A stretch of DNA of 64,000 nt from RYN-230 sp963837515. Lineage in GTDB: Bacteria; Actinomycetota; Actinomycetes; Streptosporangiales; Streptosporangiaceae. Position 1 is the first letter of the stretch. Every line of letters starts with the position of its first letter. The notes beneath the pieces are model-generated. The model was not told the origin of the DNA. It worked only from the letters and a program-made list of their open reading frames with translations, and did not search any database. Below, piece after piece: positions 26,470 through 35,587 of this stretch. The stretch lies in contig CAWINT010000002.1 of the NCBI GenBank assembly GCA_963837515.1, positions 1,116,001-1,180,000 on the forward strand, written 5' to 3'. The translations under genes were made by a program, and so were the position numbers.

Positions 26470-27348
26470 TCACACCTGCCGGGCCGTGGCCGGGGAGAAC
26501 AGCCCGGACGGCCGGACCATCAGCACGACCGTCAGCGCGGCCAGCCCGAAGATCGGCACCAGGTCGGCGCCCAGGTAGCCGCTCACGTAGTTGAGGGCCA
26601 CGCCGAGGATCGCGCCGCCCGCGACCGCGCCGCCCGGGCTGTCCAGGCCGCCGATCACCGCCGCCGTGAAGCCCAGCACGAACACCGAGTCCATGCTGGC
26701 CGGGTACAGGAAGGTGGAGGGGGCCACCAGCACCCCGGCCAGCGCGCCGATCACCCCGGCCAGCGCCCAGCCCAGGGTGAGCATCCGGCCGACCCGGACG
26801 CCGAGCAGCCGGGCGACCTGCGGGCGCAGCGCGGCGGCGCGCAGCCGCAGCCCGGTGGGCGTGTACCGGAACCCGATGGCCAGCGCCACGGCGGCGGCCA
26901 GCACGGCGCCGGCCACGAACACGTCATTGGCCGAGATGCCCAGCGCCGCCCCGCCAACCCGCACCCCGCGGATCGAGAAGGCGGCCGGGAAGGACCGGTA
27001 CTGGCCGCCGTACAGGATCCCGGCCAGGCCTTCCAGGAACGTCAGCAGGCCGATGGTGACGATGATCGCGTTCAGCGGCGGCCGGGACGCCACCGGCCGG
27101 ATGAGCGCCCGCTCGACCAGCCCGCCGAGCAGCAGCCCGCCCAGCAGCGCCCCGGCGAAGCCGGCCCAGTACGACCCGGTCCAGGTGATGATCTCCCACG
27201 CCAGGAACGTGGTGAACATCGCCATGCCGCCCTGGGCGTAGTTGAGGATCCGGGTCGCCCGCCAGATCAGCACCAGGGACAGCGCGATCGCAGCGTAGAT
27301 CATCCCGGTGCTCAGCCCGCCCAGCGTCAGCTGGCCCAGTTCGGCCAC
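26470..27348 (-). CDS. livH: Branched-chain amino acid-type ABC permease LivH
   Basis: The 292-residue permease has the family pattern GLSTGMIYAAIALSLVLIWR, then RILNYAQGGMAMFTTFLAW, and about eight helices. It is the second channel subunit, encoded between livF and livM. The GTG start follows a GGAGG sequence. No anomaly is seen. Confidence 0.92.
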   Translation of the reverse strand: MAELGQLTLGGLSTGMIYAAIALSLVLIWRATRILNYAQGGMAMFTTFLAWEIITWTGSYWAGFAGALLGGLLLGGLVERALIRPVASRPPLNAIIVTIGLLTFLEGLAGILYGGQYRSFPAAFSIRGVRVGGAALGISANDVFVAGAVLAAAVALAIGFRYTPTGLRLRAAALRPQVARLLGVRVGRMLTLGWALAGVIGALAGVLVAPSTFLYPASMDSVFVLGFTAAVIGGLDSPGGAVAGGAILGVALNYVSGYLGADLVPIFGLAALTVVLMVRPSGLFSPATARQV

Positions 27349-27361
27349 CGGCCACCTCCGT

Positions 27362-28073
<712 letters not shown>

Positions 28074-28081
<8 letters not shown>

Positions 28082-28856
28082 CGTTGCCCGCCCCGAGATA
28101 GGCGGTGGTGACCGCGGGGTCGGCCTGGACCTGCGCCGGCGGGCCGCTGGCGATCAGCCGCCCGAAGTCCAGCACCACCACGGTCTGGCAGACCGCCATG
28201 ACGAGGTCCATCCGGTGCTCGACCAGCAGCACGGTGGTCTCCCCGGCCAGGCCGGCGATCAGCACCCGGATCTCGTCCAGTTCGGCTTCGGACAGCCCGC
28301 CGGCGGGTTCGTCCAGCAGCAGCAGCCGGGGCTGTGCGACCAGCGCCCGGGCCAGCGCCACGCGCTTGCGCATGCCGTAGGGCAGCTGGTCCGGCGCGGC
28401 GCCGGCCACCCCGGCCGCGCCGACCCGGTCCAGTGCCGCCTGGGCCCGGTCCCGGAGCGCCTGCTCGTCGTGGTCGCTGCGCGGCAGGCCGGCCAGCGCC
28501 GTCCAGAAGCCGGCCCGGGCCTGCGGTTCGGCGCCGACCATGACGTTCTCCAGGACCGTCAGGTGCGGGAACAGCCCGACGCCCTGCAGCGTCCGGGCGA
28601 CGCCCAGCCCGGCCAGCTGATGCGGACGGAGCCGGCGTACCGGCGTTCCGCCCAGCTCCAGCGCTCCGGCCTGCGGGCGGACGAAGCCGCACGCGACGTT
28701 GAGCAGCGTGGTCTTGCCGGCCCCGTTCGGCCCGATGACCCCGGTGACCTGGCCGGCCGCCGCGCTGAACGAGACGTCCTCGAGCGCGGTCAGCCCGCCG
28801 AACCGGACCGTTACGCCACGGAAGCCGAGCAGCTGGCCGCCCAGCCGTCCCGGCAC
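28074..28856 (-). CDS. livG: ABC transporter ATP-binding protein LivG
   Basis: About 260 residues, with Walker A GPNGAGKTTLLN, the LivG-type signature LPYGMRKRVALARAL, Walker B LLLLDEPAGGLSEAE and an H-loop LVEHRMD. It is the first gene of the Liv operon. The start is uncertain: the frame is open far upstream through the promoter region. GTG at 28856 gives normal family length and leaves the operator repeats outside the gene; a TTG at the AGGG site upstream is an alternative. Confidence 0.88.
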
Positions 28857-28863
28857 CGCCCGC

Positions 28864-28942
28864 GATTCACTCAATGAATCATCATTCAAGACGAAGACCC
28901 TGATCAGATAGGCGCTCTTGGTATCTGATGAATCGTGATTCA
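28864..28942. promoter_or_regulatory. Operator cluster upstream of the liv operon
   Basis: The motif TGAAT-N4-ATTCA occurs twice (28875-28888 and 28929-28942). GATTCA-N5-TGAATC overlaps the first (28864-28880). A perfect ATCAGATA-N11-TATCTGAT repeat lies between them (28903-28929). This AT-rich island contrasts with its surroundings. The candidate ligand is the TetR protein at 23361. Confidence 0.6.
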
Positions 28943-29059
28943 GCTGATTGAAGATCGGCGTCCCCGGCTCGGCAAGACCCGGCGCGCCAGTTGTCGCTGT
29001 TTCGTGACCGAATCGAAATCCGGTACTGGGCCGGGCCGTCCGGACCCGGTGCGAGGTCA

Positions 29060-29095
29060 TGCACGGTGCGCTGCACAGTGCGGTGGCACCGTGCA
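29060..29095. repeat. 10-bp-arm inverted repeat in the liv/DUF6308 intergenic region
   Basis: TGCACGGTGC and GCACCGTGCA flank a 16-base loop, and a further GCACCGTGC follows at about 29100. It could be a transcript hairpin or a protein site. The rest of the 28857-29278 gap shows only the operator cluster and the promoter at 29244. Confidence 0.35.
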
Positions 29096-29243
29096 CCTGC
29101 ACCGTGCTGCGCGATGCCGCCGCAGGTCAGGGCCTTCCCGGGCCGCCGCTGGTGGCCGGCGGCCAGCCGCCGCCAGCCCTTCTCACCGCGCTGAGCTGGG
29201 GAAACTGAGAGGAAACCTGCATGTTTCCCACAGCGCCCAGCCC

Positions 29244-29272
29244 TTGGGCGGGTCCCCCGGCGATCGCATACT
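29244..29272 (+). promoter_or_regulatory. Promoter for a leaderless transcript
   Basis: TTGGGC (29244-29249) and CATACT (29267-29272) are separated by 17 bases. The predicted start point coincides with the ATG at 29279, and no Shine-Dalgarno is present. Confidence 0.5.
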
Positions 29273-29278
29273 GGGTGT

Positions 29279-29935
29279 ATGGGTGCGTTAAGGGGGAGGG
29301 ACGCCGTCCGGCTTGCGGCCGGGCGGCTCAGGGACACACTGGCGATGCCCGGCCTCGGCCTGGCGCTGGCCGCCTACTTCGATCCAGCCGAGGATTTCCC
29401 CGGGATGAGTTTTACCTCCCTGGGCCGGAATCCGCCCGGCCAGGTGACGGCCGACGATCTGCTGGCCGTTTCGCTGCTCGACATCGCGTGGCGGCCGGAG
29501 GCCGTCCGGCAGCTCCTCGGCGGCCAGGCCGCGGAGGTGTCCCGGCTGCTGGCCGGCATCCCGCCGGACGCCGACCTCTGGGCCGCCTCGGACGTGGATC
29601 TCGCGGCCGCGGACCGGCTGTGGCAGTCGCTCGTGCAGCTGCCCGGGGTGGGACCGGCCACGGCGGCGAAGCTGCTCGCGCGCAAGCGGCCCCGGCTGTG
29701 CCCGGCCACCGACAAGGTGCTGATCCGGGCGGTGGGCGTCCCCGGACGGACCTGGGAGACGCTCCGCTGCCTGCTGAGCGACCCGCAGGCGCGGGCCGAG
29801 CTCGAGGAGCTGCGGCCGCCCGGCGCCTCCAGGGAAAGCCTGCTGCGCATCCTGGACGTGGCCATCTGGATCGTGCACAGCACGTCGCACGCGGCCGACC
29901 GGGCCCGCGCGGCCGGGCGCGCCCGGGCGGCCTGA
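29279..29935 (+). CDS. DUF6308-like protein
   Basis: The 218-residue protein has the pattern YFDPAEDFPGMSFTSLG, then TADDLLAVSLLDI, which I associate with DUF6308. A central helix-hairpin-helix-like segment QLPGVGPATAAKLLARKRP resembles DNA-glycosylase HhH motifs, followed by CPATDKVLIRAVG. DNA binding is possible but no catalytic residue is identified. It appears to be translated from a leaderless mRNA and ends one base before the convergent epimerase. Confidence 0.72.
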   Translation: MGALRGRDAVRLAAGRLRDTLAMPGLGLALAAYFDPAEDFPGMSFTSLGRNPPGQVTADDLLAVSLLDIAWRPEAVRQLLGGQAAEVSRLLAGIPPDADLWAASDVDLAAADRLWQSLVQLPGVGPATAAKLLARKRPRLCPATDKVLIRAVGVPGRTWETLRCLLSDPQARAELEELRPPGASRESLLRILDVAIWIVHSTSHAADRARAAGRARAA

Positions 29936-29936
29936 G

Positions 29937-30940
29937 TCACCCTGCCTGGAGCACCGGCCGGTAGGCCGCGACCAGCGTGTCCATCACCCCGTCGAGCCGG
30001 GCGTCGACCCGCTGGCGAGCCGGGTCGGCGTCGTACCAGGCGACGATCTCGCGGGCCCCGTGCTCGAACGGGATCGCCGGCCGGTAGTCCGGCACCACGC
30101 TGCGCAGCTTGCTGTTGTCGAACACCATGCAGTGCGCCTTGTCGCCGAGCAGGCCGGCCCCCAGCCGGGGTCGGCCGCCGCGATGGCATCCGAGGGCACG
30201 TGCACGATGTCGGCCACCGTGCCGGCCGCGGCCGCCAGGGCCTCCGCGATCTGGTTCCAGGTCAGCACGTCATCCGAGGTGATGTGGAAGGCCTCGCCCA
30301 GGGTCCGGGGGTGGCCGAGCAGCGGCACGAACCCGGCCGCGAAGTCGCGGTGATGGGTGAGGGTCCACAGCGAGGTCCCGTCGCCGTGCACCACGACCGG
30401 CTTGCCCGCCCGCATCCGGCCCAGCACGGTCCAGCCGCCGTCCAGCGGCACCAGGGTCTGGTCGTAGGTGTGTGACGGCCGCACGATCGTGGCCGGGAAG
30501 CCCTCCTCCCGGTACGCCCGGACCAGCACGTCCTCACCGGCGATCTTGTCCCGCGAGTAGCGCCAGAACGGGTTGCGCAGCGGGGTGGACTCGGTTACCG
30601 GCAGCCGGGACGGCGGCGTCTGATAGGCCGACGCCGAGGAGATGAATACGTACTGCCCGGTCCGGCCGCGGAAGATGTCGATGTCGGCCTGGACGTCACC
30701 GGGGGTGAACGCCACCCAGTCCACCACCGCGTCGAAGGTGACCCCGCCGAGCGCCTCGCGGACCGCGGCCGGATCGCGGACGTCGGCCTGGCGCACCGTC
30801 GTCTCCGGGGGCAGCGGACGGTGCCCGGTCCGGCCCCGGTTCAGCACCCACAGGTCGATGCCCCGGTCGACCGCGAGCCGGGCACAGGCGGAACTGATGA
30901 TGCCGGTGCCGCCGATGAACAAAACCCGCAATTGCGTCAC
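29937..30940 (-). pseudogene. NAD-dependent epimerase/dehydratase with a single-base frameshift
   Basis: The first frame (from GTG 30940) encodes an extended SDR with RVLFIGGTGIISSACARLAV, the active-site YSRDK, and conserved sequence through DAIAAADPGWG (about residue 258). The continuation MVFDNSKLRSVVPDY...PVLQAG is in another frame, from about 30160 to 29937. One missing G in the run at 30158-30162 accounts for the shift; restoring it gives a normal protein of about 333 residues. It is either a sequencing error or a recent mutation. TAGGGT (minus strand, 30947-30952) six bases before the GTG suggests a leaderless mRNA. Sugar-nucleotide substrate unknown. Confidence 0.8.
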
Positions 30941-31049
30941 CCGGTCACCCTAGCCACCCCGCTACGGCGCCCGCCCGGGGCCCTCGCAGCCGGGGGCCAG
31001 GGCCGCGCCGGTGACCCGCCAGCGCAGCTCCGGGCGCCGGTCCAGCTGC

Positions 31050-31150
31050 CGACCGCTGGCCAGCGTCGCCGCGTAGGGAATGACCAGCTGCACTACGACC
31101 GAGGTGATCCCGATCACGGCCGCCGACGCGGCCAGCACCGGCAGCCCGGG
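31050..31150 (-). pseudogene. Major facilitator transporter fragment
   Basis: About 33 codons on the minus strand read LPVLAASAAVIGITSVVVQL and then VIPYAATLA, matching a mid-protein helix region of DHA-type MFS exporters. No start or remaining helices are nearby. It is a short relic. Confidence 0.45.
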
Positions 31151-31195
31151 GGCGGCGGCGCTGGGGTGGACGCCGCCCAGCGGGACGCCAGCCCG

Positions 31196-31347
31196 GTGAG
31201 CTGGGTCGCCGCCGCGGGCGCGTCGGCGCGCCGGGTGACCACCCACTGGTGCCGGGCAGCCCAGCTGGCCCGGGAGTACCCGGGGCTGACCGTGGACAGC
31301 GACCCGATCTTCATCCGGGACGGCCGGCTCTGGACCTCGGCCGGTCG
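31196..31347 (+). pseudogene. GlxA-type (DJ-1/AraC) regulator fragment
   Basis: The frame contains ARRVTTHWCRAAQLAREYPG, then TVDSDPIFIRDGRLWTSAG, the well-conserved segment of the DJ-1/PfpI-like domain of GlxA-family AraC regulators. Upstream and downstream parts, including the AraC DNA-binding domain, are missing, so this is a relic. Confidence 0.6.
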
Positions 31348-31349
31348 AC

Positions 31350-31589
31350 ATGCCGGCCGCGGCGCAGGCGCACCGGGTCTACGACCACTACCTGGCCGAG
31401 CTGGCCCGCACCGGCCCGCAGCACCTGGCCGTGTGCGCGTTCAGCCTGGTCGGCCCCCGTAACCGGATCGACAAGATCACCAAGAGACTGGCCCTGCTGC
31501 GCCGGGCGTGCTGCGCCGAGCGTGCTGCGCCGAGCGTGCTGCGCCGGGCGTGCTGCGCCGAGCGTGCTGCGCTGAGCGTGCTGTCCTGA
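31350..31589 (+). CDS. Unrecognised short ORF with a repeat-encoded tail
   Basis: Seventy-nine codons begin at an ATG at the junction with the GlxA relic. Residues 9-51 (HRVYDHYLAELARTGPQHLA, then FSLVGPRNRIDKITKRLALL) look like real protein, but I do not recognise the family. The last 28 residues come from the 14-bp tandem repeat. There is no good Shine-Dalgarno. It may be another gene fragment. Confidence 0.3.
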   Translation: MPAAAQAHRVYDHYLAELARTGPQHLAVCAFSLVGPRNRIDKITKRLALLRRACCAERAAPSVLRRACCAERAALSVLS

Positions 31590-31603
31590 GCGTGCTGCGC
31601 TGA
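31506..31603. repeat. 14-bp tandem repeat, seven copies
   Basis: Seven contiguous units of GCGTGCTGCGCCGA with a few substitutions (for example GCGTGCTGTCCTGA). The period is not a multiple of three, so it is not a protein repeat by design. It lies just upstream of the HD-GYP gene and its promoter. Confidence 0.85.
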
Positions 31604-31678
31604 GGCCGCTGCCCGGTAGCGCGGAACCTGATCCCGCCGCCGGGTGCTTTTCCCCAGCTCGCCGCCTATATTCGGGCC

Positions 31679-33283
31679 ATGGCAGAGCCACCGGCACGGC
31701 CCGTGGCACGGCTGGCCGAGGTGCTGGCCGTGCTGTCCCTCGCGACCGATCTGGGCATGGGCCAGCCGATGGAGCACGTGCTGCGCCAGTGCCTGATCGC
31801 GTTGCGGCTGGCCCAGCGGCTGGGCCTGGACGAGGTCGAGCGTGAGGTCGTCTACTACACGGCCCTGCTGGCCTGGGTGGGCTGCCACGTGGACGACTAC
31901 GAGCAGGCGAAGTGGTTCGGCGACGACACGGTGCTCAAGGCCGACTTCCGCCGCGTCAACTTCGGCGCGCCCGGGGCCGCGCCGCTGTTCATGCTCCGCC
32001 ATCTGGGCGCAGGCCGGCCCATGGCCGAACGGGTCCGGCTCGGGGTGGCCTTCCTGGGCGAGGGCCGCCGGGCGGCCGAGGCGATGCTGGAGAACCACTG
32101 GCTCGCGGCCGATGGGCTGGCCGAGCGGCTCGGCCTGGCGCAGCGGATCCGCGACAGCGTCGAGCAGACCTTCGAGCGCTGGGACGGCAAGGGCGTGCCG
32201 AAAGGCATCAAGGGCGACCAGATCCTGCTTCCCTCCCGGCTCGTCTCGCTCGCCGATGTGGTGGAGGTCTTCCACCGCGCCGGAGGCGTCGAGGCCGCGA
32301 TCCTGGTGGCCGAACAGCGGCGCGGGACCCAGTTCGACCCCCAGGTGGTCAACCTGTTCGCGGCCGAGGCGGACTCCTGGTTCGCGGGCCTGGACGAGGC
32401 CGGCACCTGGGACGCCGTGATCGCGGCCGAGCCGGTCCTGGGTCTTCCGCTGGGAGATGCCGGGCTCGATGCCGCGCTGGCCGCGATCGCCGACTTCTGC
32501 GACGTCAAGTCGCCGTACACGATCGGCCATTCGCGGGGTGTGGCTGACCTCGCGGAGGAGGCCGCCCGGCTGGCCGGGCTGGACGCCCGGACGGCCGGCC
32601 TGGTCCGCCGGGCCGGCCTGGTGCATGACCTCGGGCGGCTGGGCGTGCCCAACGTGATCTGGGACAAGCGCGGCCCGCTCAGCCATGCCGAGGCGGAACG
32701 GGTCCGGCTGCACCCCTACTTCACCGAGCGGATGCTGGCGTGCTCACCGGCGCTGGCCCCGCTCGCCGCCATAGCCGCTCAGCACCACGAGCGGCTGGAC
32801 GGCTCCGGGTACCCACGCGGGCTGTCCGGCGGTGCGCTGAGCCCGGAGGGACGGGTGCTGGCCGCCGCCGACTTCTACCATGCCCGGATCGAGCCACGGC
32901 CGCACCGGCCGGCCGGGCCGGCCGCGGACGCGGCCGCCCAGTTGCGTGCCGAGGTGCGGGCAGGCCGGATGGACGGCGACGCGGTCACCGCGGTGCTGGC
33001 CGCGGCCGGGCACCGGGCCCCCGGCCGGCCCACCTGGCCGGCTGGGCTTACCACCCGCGAGGTGGAAGTTCTCCGGCTGCTGGCCCGTGGCCTCTCGAAC
33101 AAGGAGATCGCCGGATGCCTGGTCATCGCCCGCAAGACGGTCAGCCACCATGTGGAGCACATCTACGCCAAGACCGGGGTCACCAACCGCGCGCTGGCGA
33201 GCCTGTTCGCCGCCAGCCACGGGCTGATCGAGGTTACGGGCGGGCCGGCTGATACCCGGAGCACAGGAGCCGCATCCAGGTGA
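31679..33283 (+). CDS. HD-GYP domain protein with LuxR-type DNA-binding domain
   Basis: The 534-residue protein has a degenerate HD-like N-terminal half (about 20-235). An HD-GYP domain follows (about 280-400) with HDLGR near 316, HHERLDGSGYPRG near 367 and AAADFYHA. A LuxR-type helix-turn-helix closes it (about 456-520: LTTREVEVLRLLARGLSNKE, VSHHVEHIYAKTGV). HD-GYP domains hydrolyse cyclic dinucleotides; the fusion to a DNA-binding domain suggests ligand- or turnover-linked transcription control. TATATT (31667-31672) is six bases before the ATG and there is no Shine-Dalgarno, so the mRNA is probably leaderless. The 3' end overlaps the convergent gene by 50 bases. Confidence 0.85.
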   Translation: MAEPPARPVARLAEVLAVLSLATDLGMGQPMEHVLRQCLIALRLAQRLGLDEVEREVVYYTALLAWVGCHVDDYEQAKWFGDDTVLKADFRRVNFGAPGAAPLFMLRHLGAGRPMAERVRLGVAFLGEGRRAAEAMLENHWLAADGLAERLGLAQRIRDSVEQTFERWDGKGVPKGIKGDQILLPSRLVSLADVVEVFHRAGGVEAAILVAEQRRGTQFDPQVVNLFAAEADSWFAGLDEAGTWDAVIAAEPVLGLPLGDAGLDAALAAIADFCDVKSPYTIGHSRGVADLAEEAARLAGLDARTAGLVRRAGLVHDLGRLGVPNVIWDKRGPLSHAEAERVRLHPYFTERMLACSPALAPLAAIAAQHHERLDGSGYPRGLSGGALSPEGRVLAAADFYHARIEPRPHRPAGPAADAAAQLRAEVRAGRMDGDAVTAVLAAAGHRAPGRPTWPAGLTTREVEVLRLLARGLSNKEIAGCLVIARKTVSHHVEHIYAKTGVTNRALASLFAASHGLIEVTGGPADTRSTGAASR

Positions 33284-33605
33284 TCCGGGGCCCGTCGGTG
33301 CGGTAGTAGGCCTGCTGCTCGACCAGGTAATCACGGCCGGAGCGGCGCACCTGCACCCGGTACGCGACATGCTCGCGCTCCGCCACCCGGCCGGTGGCGA
33401 CCGAGAGCAGGGCCACGATGTCGTCCCCGGCGCCGAACCAGTGCGCCAGGATGATCTCCCCGGCCACCTCCTCGCTGCTGCTGCCCTGCCAGTGCCGCCC
33501 GGGCGTCAGGGCCTGGAAGTCGACCGGGTCGGCCAGCACCGCGCGCAGCCCGGCGGCGTCCTTCCCGGCCAGTGCCCGCGCGAAGCGCTCACCCGCGCAC
33601 ATCAT
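33234..33605 (-). CDS. NTF2/SnoaL-like protein
   Basis: The 123-residue protein begins MMCAGERFARALAGKDAAGL and continues RAVLADPVDFQALTPG, the alpha-plus-beta pattern of NTF2-like cystatin folds, which serve as small-molecule binders or as simple hydrolases and isomerases. The ATG at 33605 has GGAGG six bases upstream. Its 3' end overlaps the HD-GYP gene tail to tail. The DsrE-like gene lies 20 bases upstream on the same strand, so the two likely form an operon. Confidence 0.72.
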   Translation of the reverse strand: MMCAGERFARALAGKDAAGLRAVLADPVDFQALTPGRHWQGSSSEEVAGEIILAHWFGAGDDIVALLSVATGRVAEREHVAYRVQVRRSGRDYLVEQQAYYRTDGPRITWMRLLCSGYQPARP

Positions 33606-33625
33606 CGCCTGCCTCCGACCGGTCG

Positions 33626-33991
33626 TCAGTAGCTGAACGTGGTGGCCGGCGCGTCGCCGATCCAGTCCCACAGCGGGACGGTGCCGCCGAGCGTGGCGTT
33701 CCCGACCAGGACGTCCTCGCTGAGATGCCGGGCGTTGAAGCAGATGGGGCAGGCCAGGTACCGGCCGCCGGCATCCTGGTAACGCTTGGCCAGGTCGGGC
33801 AGCGGCGGGCAGCCTTCACACGCCATGCCCTGCGCCACACCCTCCAGCGCGAGCCGCACCGCCTCCTTGGTCAGGAACATCAACGTCGGCCGCTGCTGCT
33901 CGGCTGCGGCCACCGCGACCAGAAAGGCCACCGTGACCTTCTCGGGGTCTTCCAGGCCGGTCGTCAGGCTGATAACTGCCTTGCCGTTCAT
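33626..33991 (-). CDS. DsrE-like protein
   Basis: This 121-residue DsrE/DsrF-like protein starts MNGKAVISLTTGLEDPEKVT, continues VAFLVAVAAAEQQRPTLMFL, and carries a CEGCPPL and CPICFNARHL cysteine set. Members handle sulfur as persulfide carriers or act in redox contexts. No sulfur-metabolism genes are nearby. The ATG has AAGGAG upstream. Confidence 0.78.
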   Translation of the reverse strand: MNGKAVISLTTGLEDPEKVTVAFLVAVAAAEQQRPTLMFLTKEAVRLALEGVAQGMACEGCPPLPDLAKRYQDAGGRYLACPICFNARHLSEDVLVGNATLGGTVPLWDWIGDAPATTFSY

Positions 33992-34150
33992 GGCATCTCC
34001 TTGGTGGCCGTGGCCAGCGCCCGGCTGGGCTGGCCGTTCCGGCCGGGGACGCTGTCACCCCCGTGCCGCTCCCGAGCATGGCGGTGGCAGCTGATCAGCG
34101 CATGGGGCAGGCGCCCCATCTTTCCGGCCGGCCTGGCCAGCCGCTCGCCC

Positions 34151-34254
34151 CCGGGCCGGGCGCGGCCCGGTCACCCGGGCAGCGGCACCCGGGACGCCCG
34201 GTCCGGGCCGGGCGCGGCCCGGTCACCCGGGCAGCGGCGCCCGGGACGCCCGGT
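34151..34254. repeat. 52-bp tandem duplication at the 3' end of a kinase gene
   Basis: Two adjacent 52-base copies (34151-34202 and 34203-34254) differ at one position. The second copy contains the last ten codons and stop of the minus-strand kinase; the first lies just beyond the stop. Both are rich in CCGGGC palindromes. Nothing else is seen in 33992-34150. Confidence 0.75.
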
Positions 34255-35587
34255 CCGGGCCGCCCGCGCCCGGGCTACGGGCCAGTCCGCGCCGCCAGGT
34301 CACCTCGAACAAGGCGCCGCCCAGCGGGGAATCGCCGACCCGCCAGTGCCCGCCGGTGGAGCGGACGATCGAGTCAGCGATGGCCAGCCCGAGCCCGGTC
34401 CCGGCGCCCTGCTCGGTGGCCCGGTGGAACCGGTCGAAGAGCCGGGCCCGCTGGTCCGGCGGGATGCCCGGGCCGCTGTCCGCCACGGCCAAGCTGACCC
34501 GGGCGCCGCGCGAGGCGACGCTCAGCCGGACCTGGCCGCCCGGGCCCGCATACCGGCAGGCGTTGTCCACCAGCACCCCGGTGAGCCGGTCTATCCATTC
34601 CGGCGGCGCGCTGATCCAGGCGGATCCGGTGGCCGCGGCGGTCACCGACACGCCGGGCGAGGTGGCCTGTGCGATCGCCTGGAAGCGCCGCGCGCACTCC
34701 TCGGCGATGGTGCCCACGTCCACCGGCTCATCACCGGGTGGCGGCGGTGTGGAGTCGAACCGGGCCAGCCAGAGCAGGTCCTCCACGATGCGCCGCAGCC
34801 GTTCGCTCTCACCCTGGACGCGCACCAGCGTCGCCCGGTACTCCGCGGCCGGGCGGGAAGCGCTCAGCGCGATGCCGATCTCTGCGCTGATCACGCTGAG
34901 CGGGGTGCGCAGCTCGTGCGACGCGTCCGCGGTGAACTCCAGCTGGCGGCGGCGGGAGCGCTCGACGGGGGACAGCGCGCGCAGCCCGATGGTCAGCGAC
35001 CCGGCGAACATGGCCAGCAGCAGCACCGGGGCGGCCAGCGCCGTGCCGGCCCGCAGCGTGTCCTGGATGTGCTGCTGCTCGGCCAGGCTCTGCCCGGCGA
35101 CCAGGAGGCGGCGGCCACGCCGGGCCGCGGCGAGGCGGAACACCCCGGTCCGCAGCCGTACGGTGACCGGATGCCCGGCGGCCGGGATGAGGCGGCCCGG
35201 CAGCACCGGGGCACCGGGGGACACCGGCACCGGGGCCCGGCCCGGGCGGGCCCGCCACACGAAGACGGGCACCTCGTCCGCTTGCCGGTCACCGTCGGGG
35301 CGTGGCCGCGGGGCGGTGGCCGGCTGCCCCGGCGGCGGGCCGGCCTGCTGGTCACCCAGCCGCTCGTGCAGCCGGGTGTCCACGCCGGCCACCAGCCAGG
35401 CCACCACCTGGTCCGCCAGGGCGGCACCGCCGGCGTACACCGCGCCGATCAGGGCCGTCGCGGCCAGCGCGACCCGGGCGGCGTGCCCGAACTGCGGGGA
35501 GCGGGCCCACCACGGCCGGCCCCGGGCAGCCGGGCCGGGGGCGGCCCCGCGGAGCCGTCCGCCGCGCCATCCGCGCAGGCGGCTCAC
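34223..35587 (-). CDS. Membrane sensor histidine kinase
   Basis: The 454-residue kinase has two transmembrane segments (about 35-62 and 180-205) flanking an extracytoplasmic Pro/Arg-rich sensor region. The HisKA domain has ADASHELRTPLSVISAEIG, and the HATPase has DNACRYAGPGG, DSGPGIPPDQ and GTGLGLAI. It overlaps the OmpR-type regulator by four bases (ATGA) and is the last gene of the envelope operon, so it may sense envelope state. The signal is unknown. Confidence 0.9.
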   Translation of the reverse strand: MSRLRGWRGGRLRGAAPGPAARGRPWWARSPQFGHAARVALAATALIGAVYAGGAALADQVVAWLVAGVDTRLHERLGDQQAGPPPGQPATAPRPRPDGDRQADEVPVFVWRARPGRAPVPVSPGAPVLPGRLIPAAGHPVTVRLRTGVFRLAAARRGRRLLVAGQSLAEQQHIQDTLRAGTALAAPVLLLAMFAGSLTIGLRALSPVERSRRRQLEFTADASHELRTPLSVISAEIGIALSASRPAAEYRATLVRVQGESERLRRIVEDLLWLARFDSTPPPPGDEPVDVGTIAEECARRFQAIAQATSPGVSVTAAATGSAWISAPPEWIDRLTGVLVDNACRYAGPGGQVRLSVASRGARVSLAVADSGPGIPPDQRARLFDRFHRATEQGAGTGLGLAIADSIVRSTGGHWRVGDSPLGGALFEVTWRRGLARSPGAGGPDRASRAPLPG

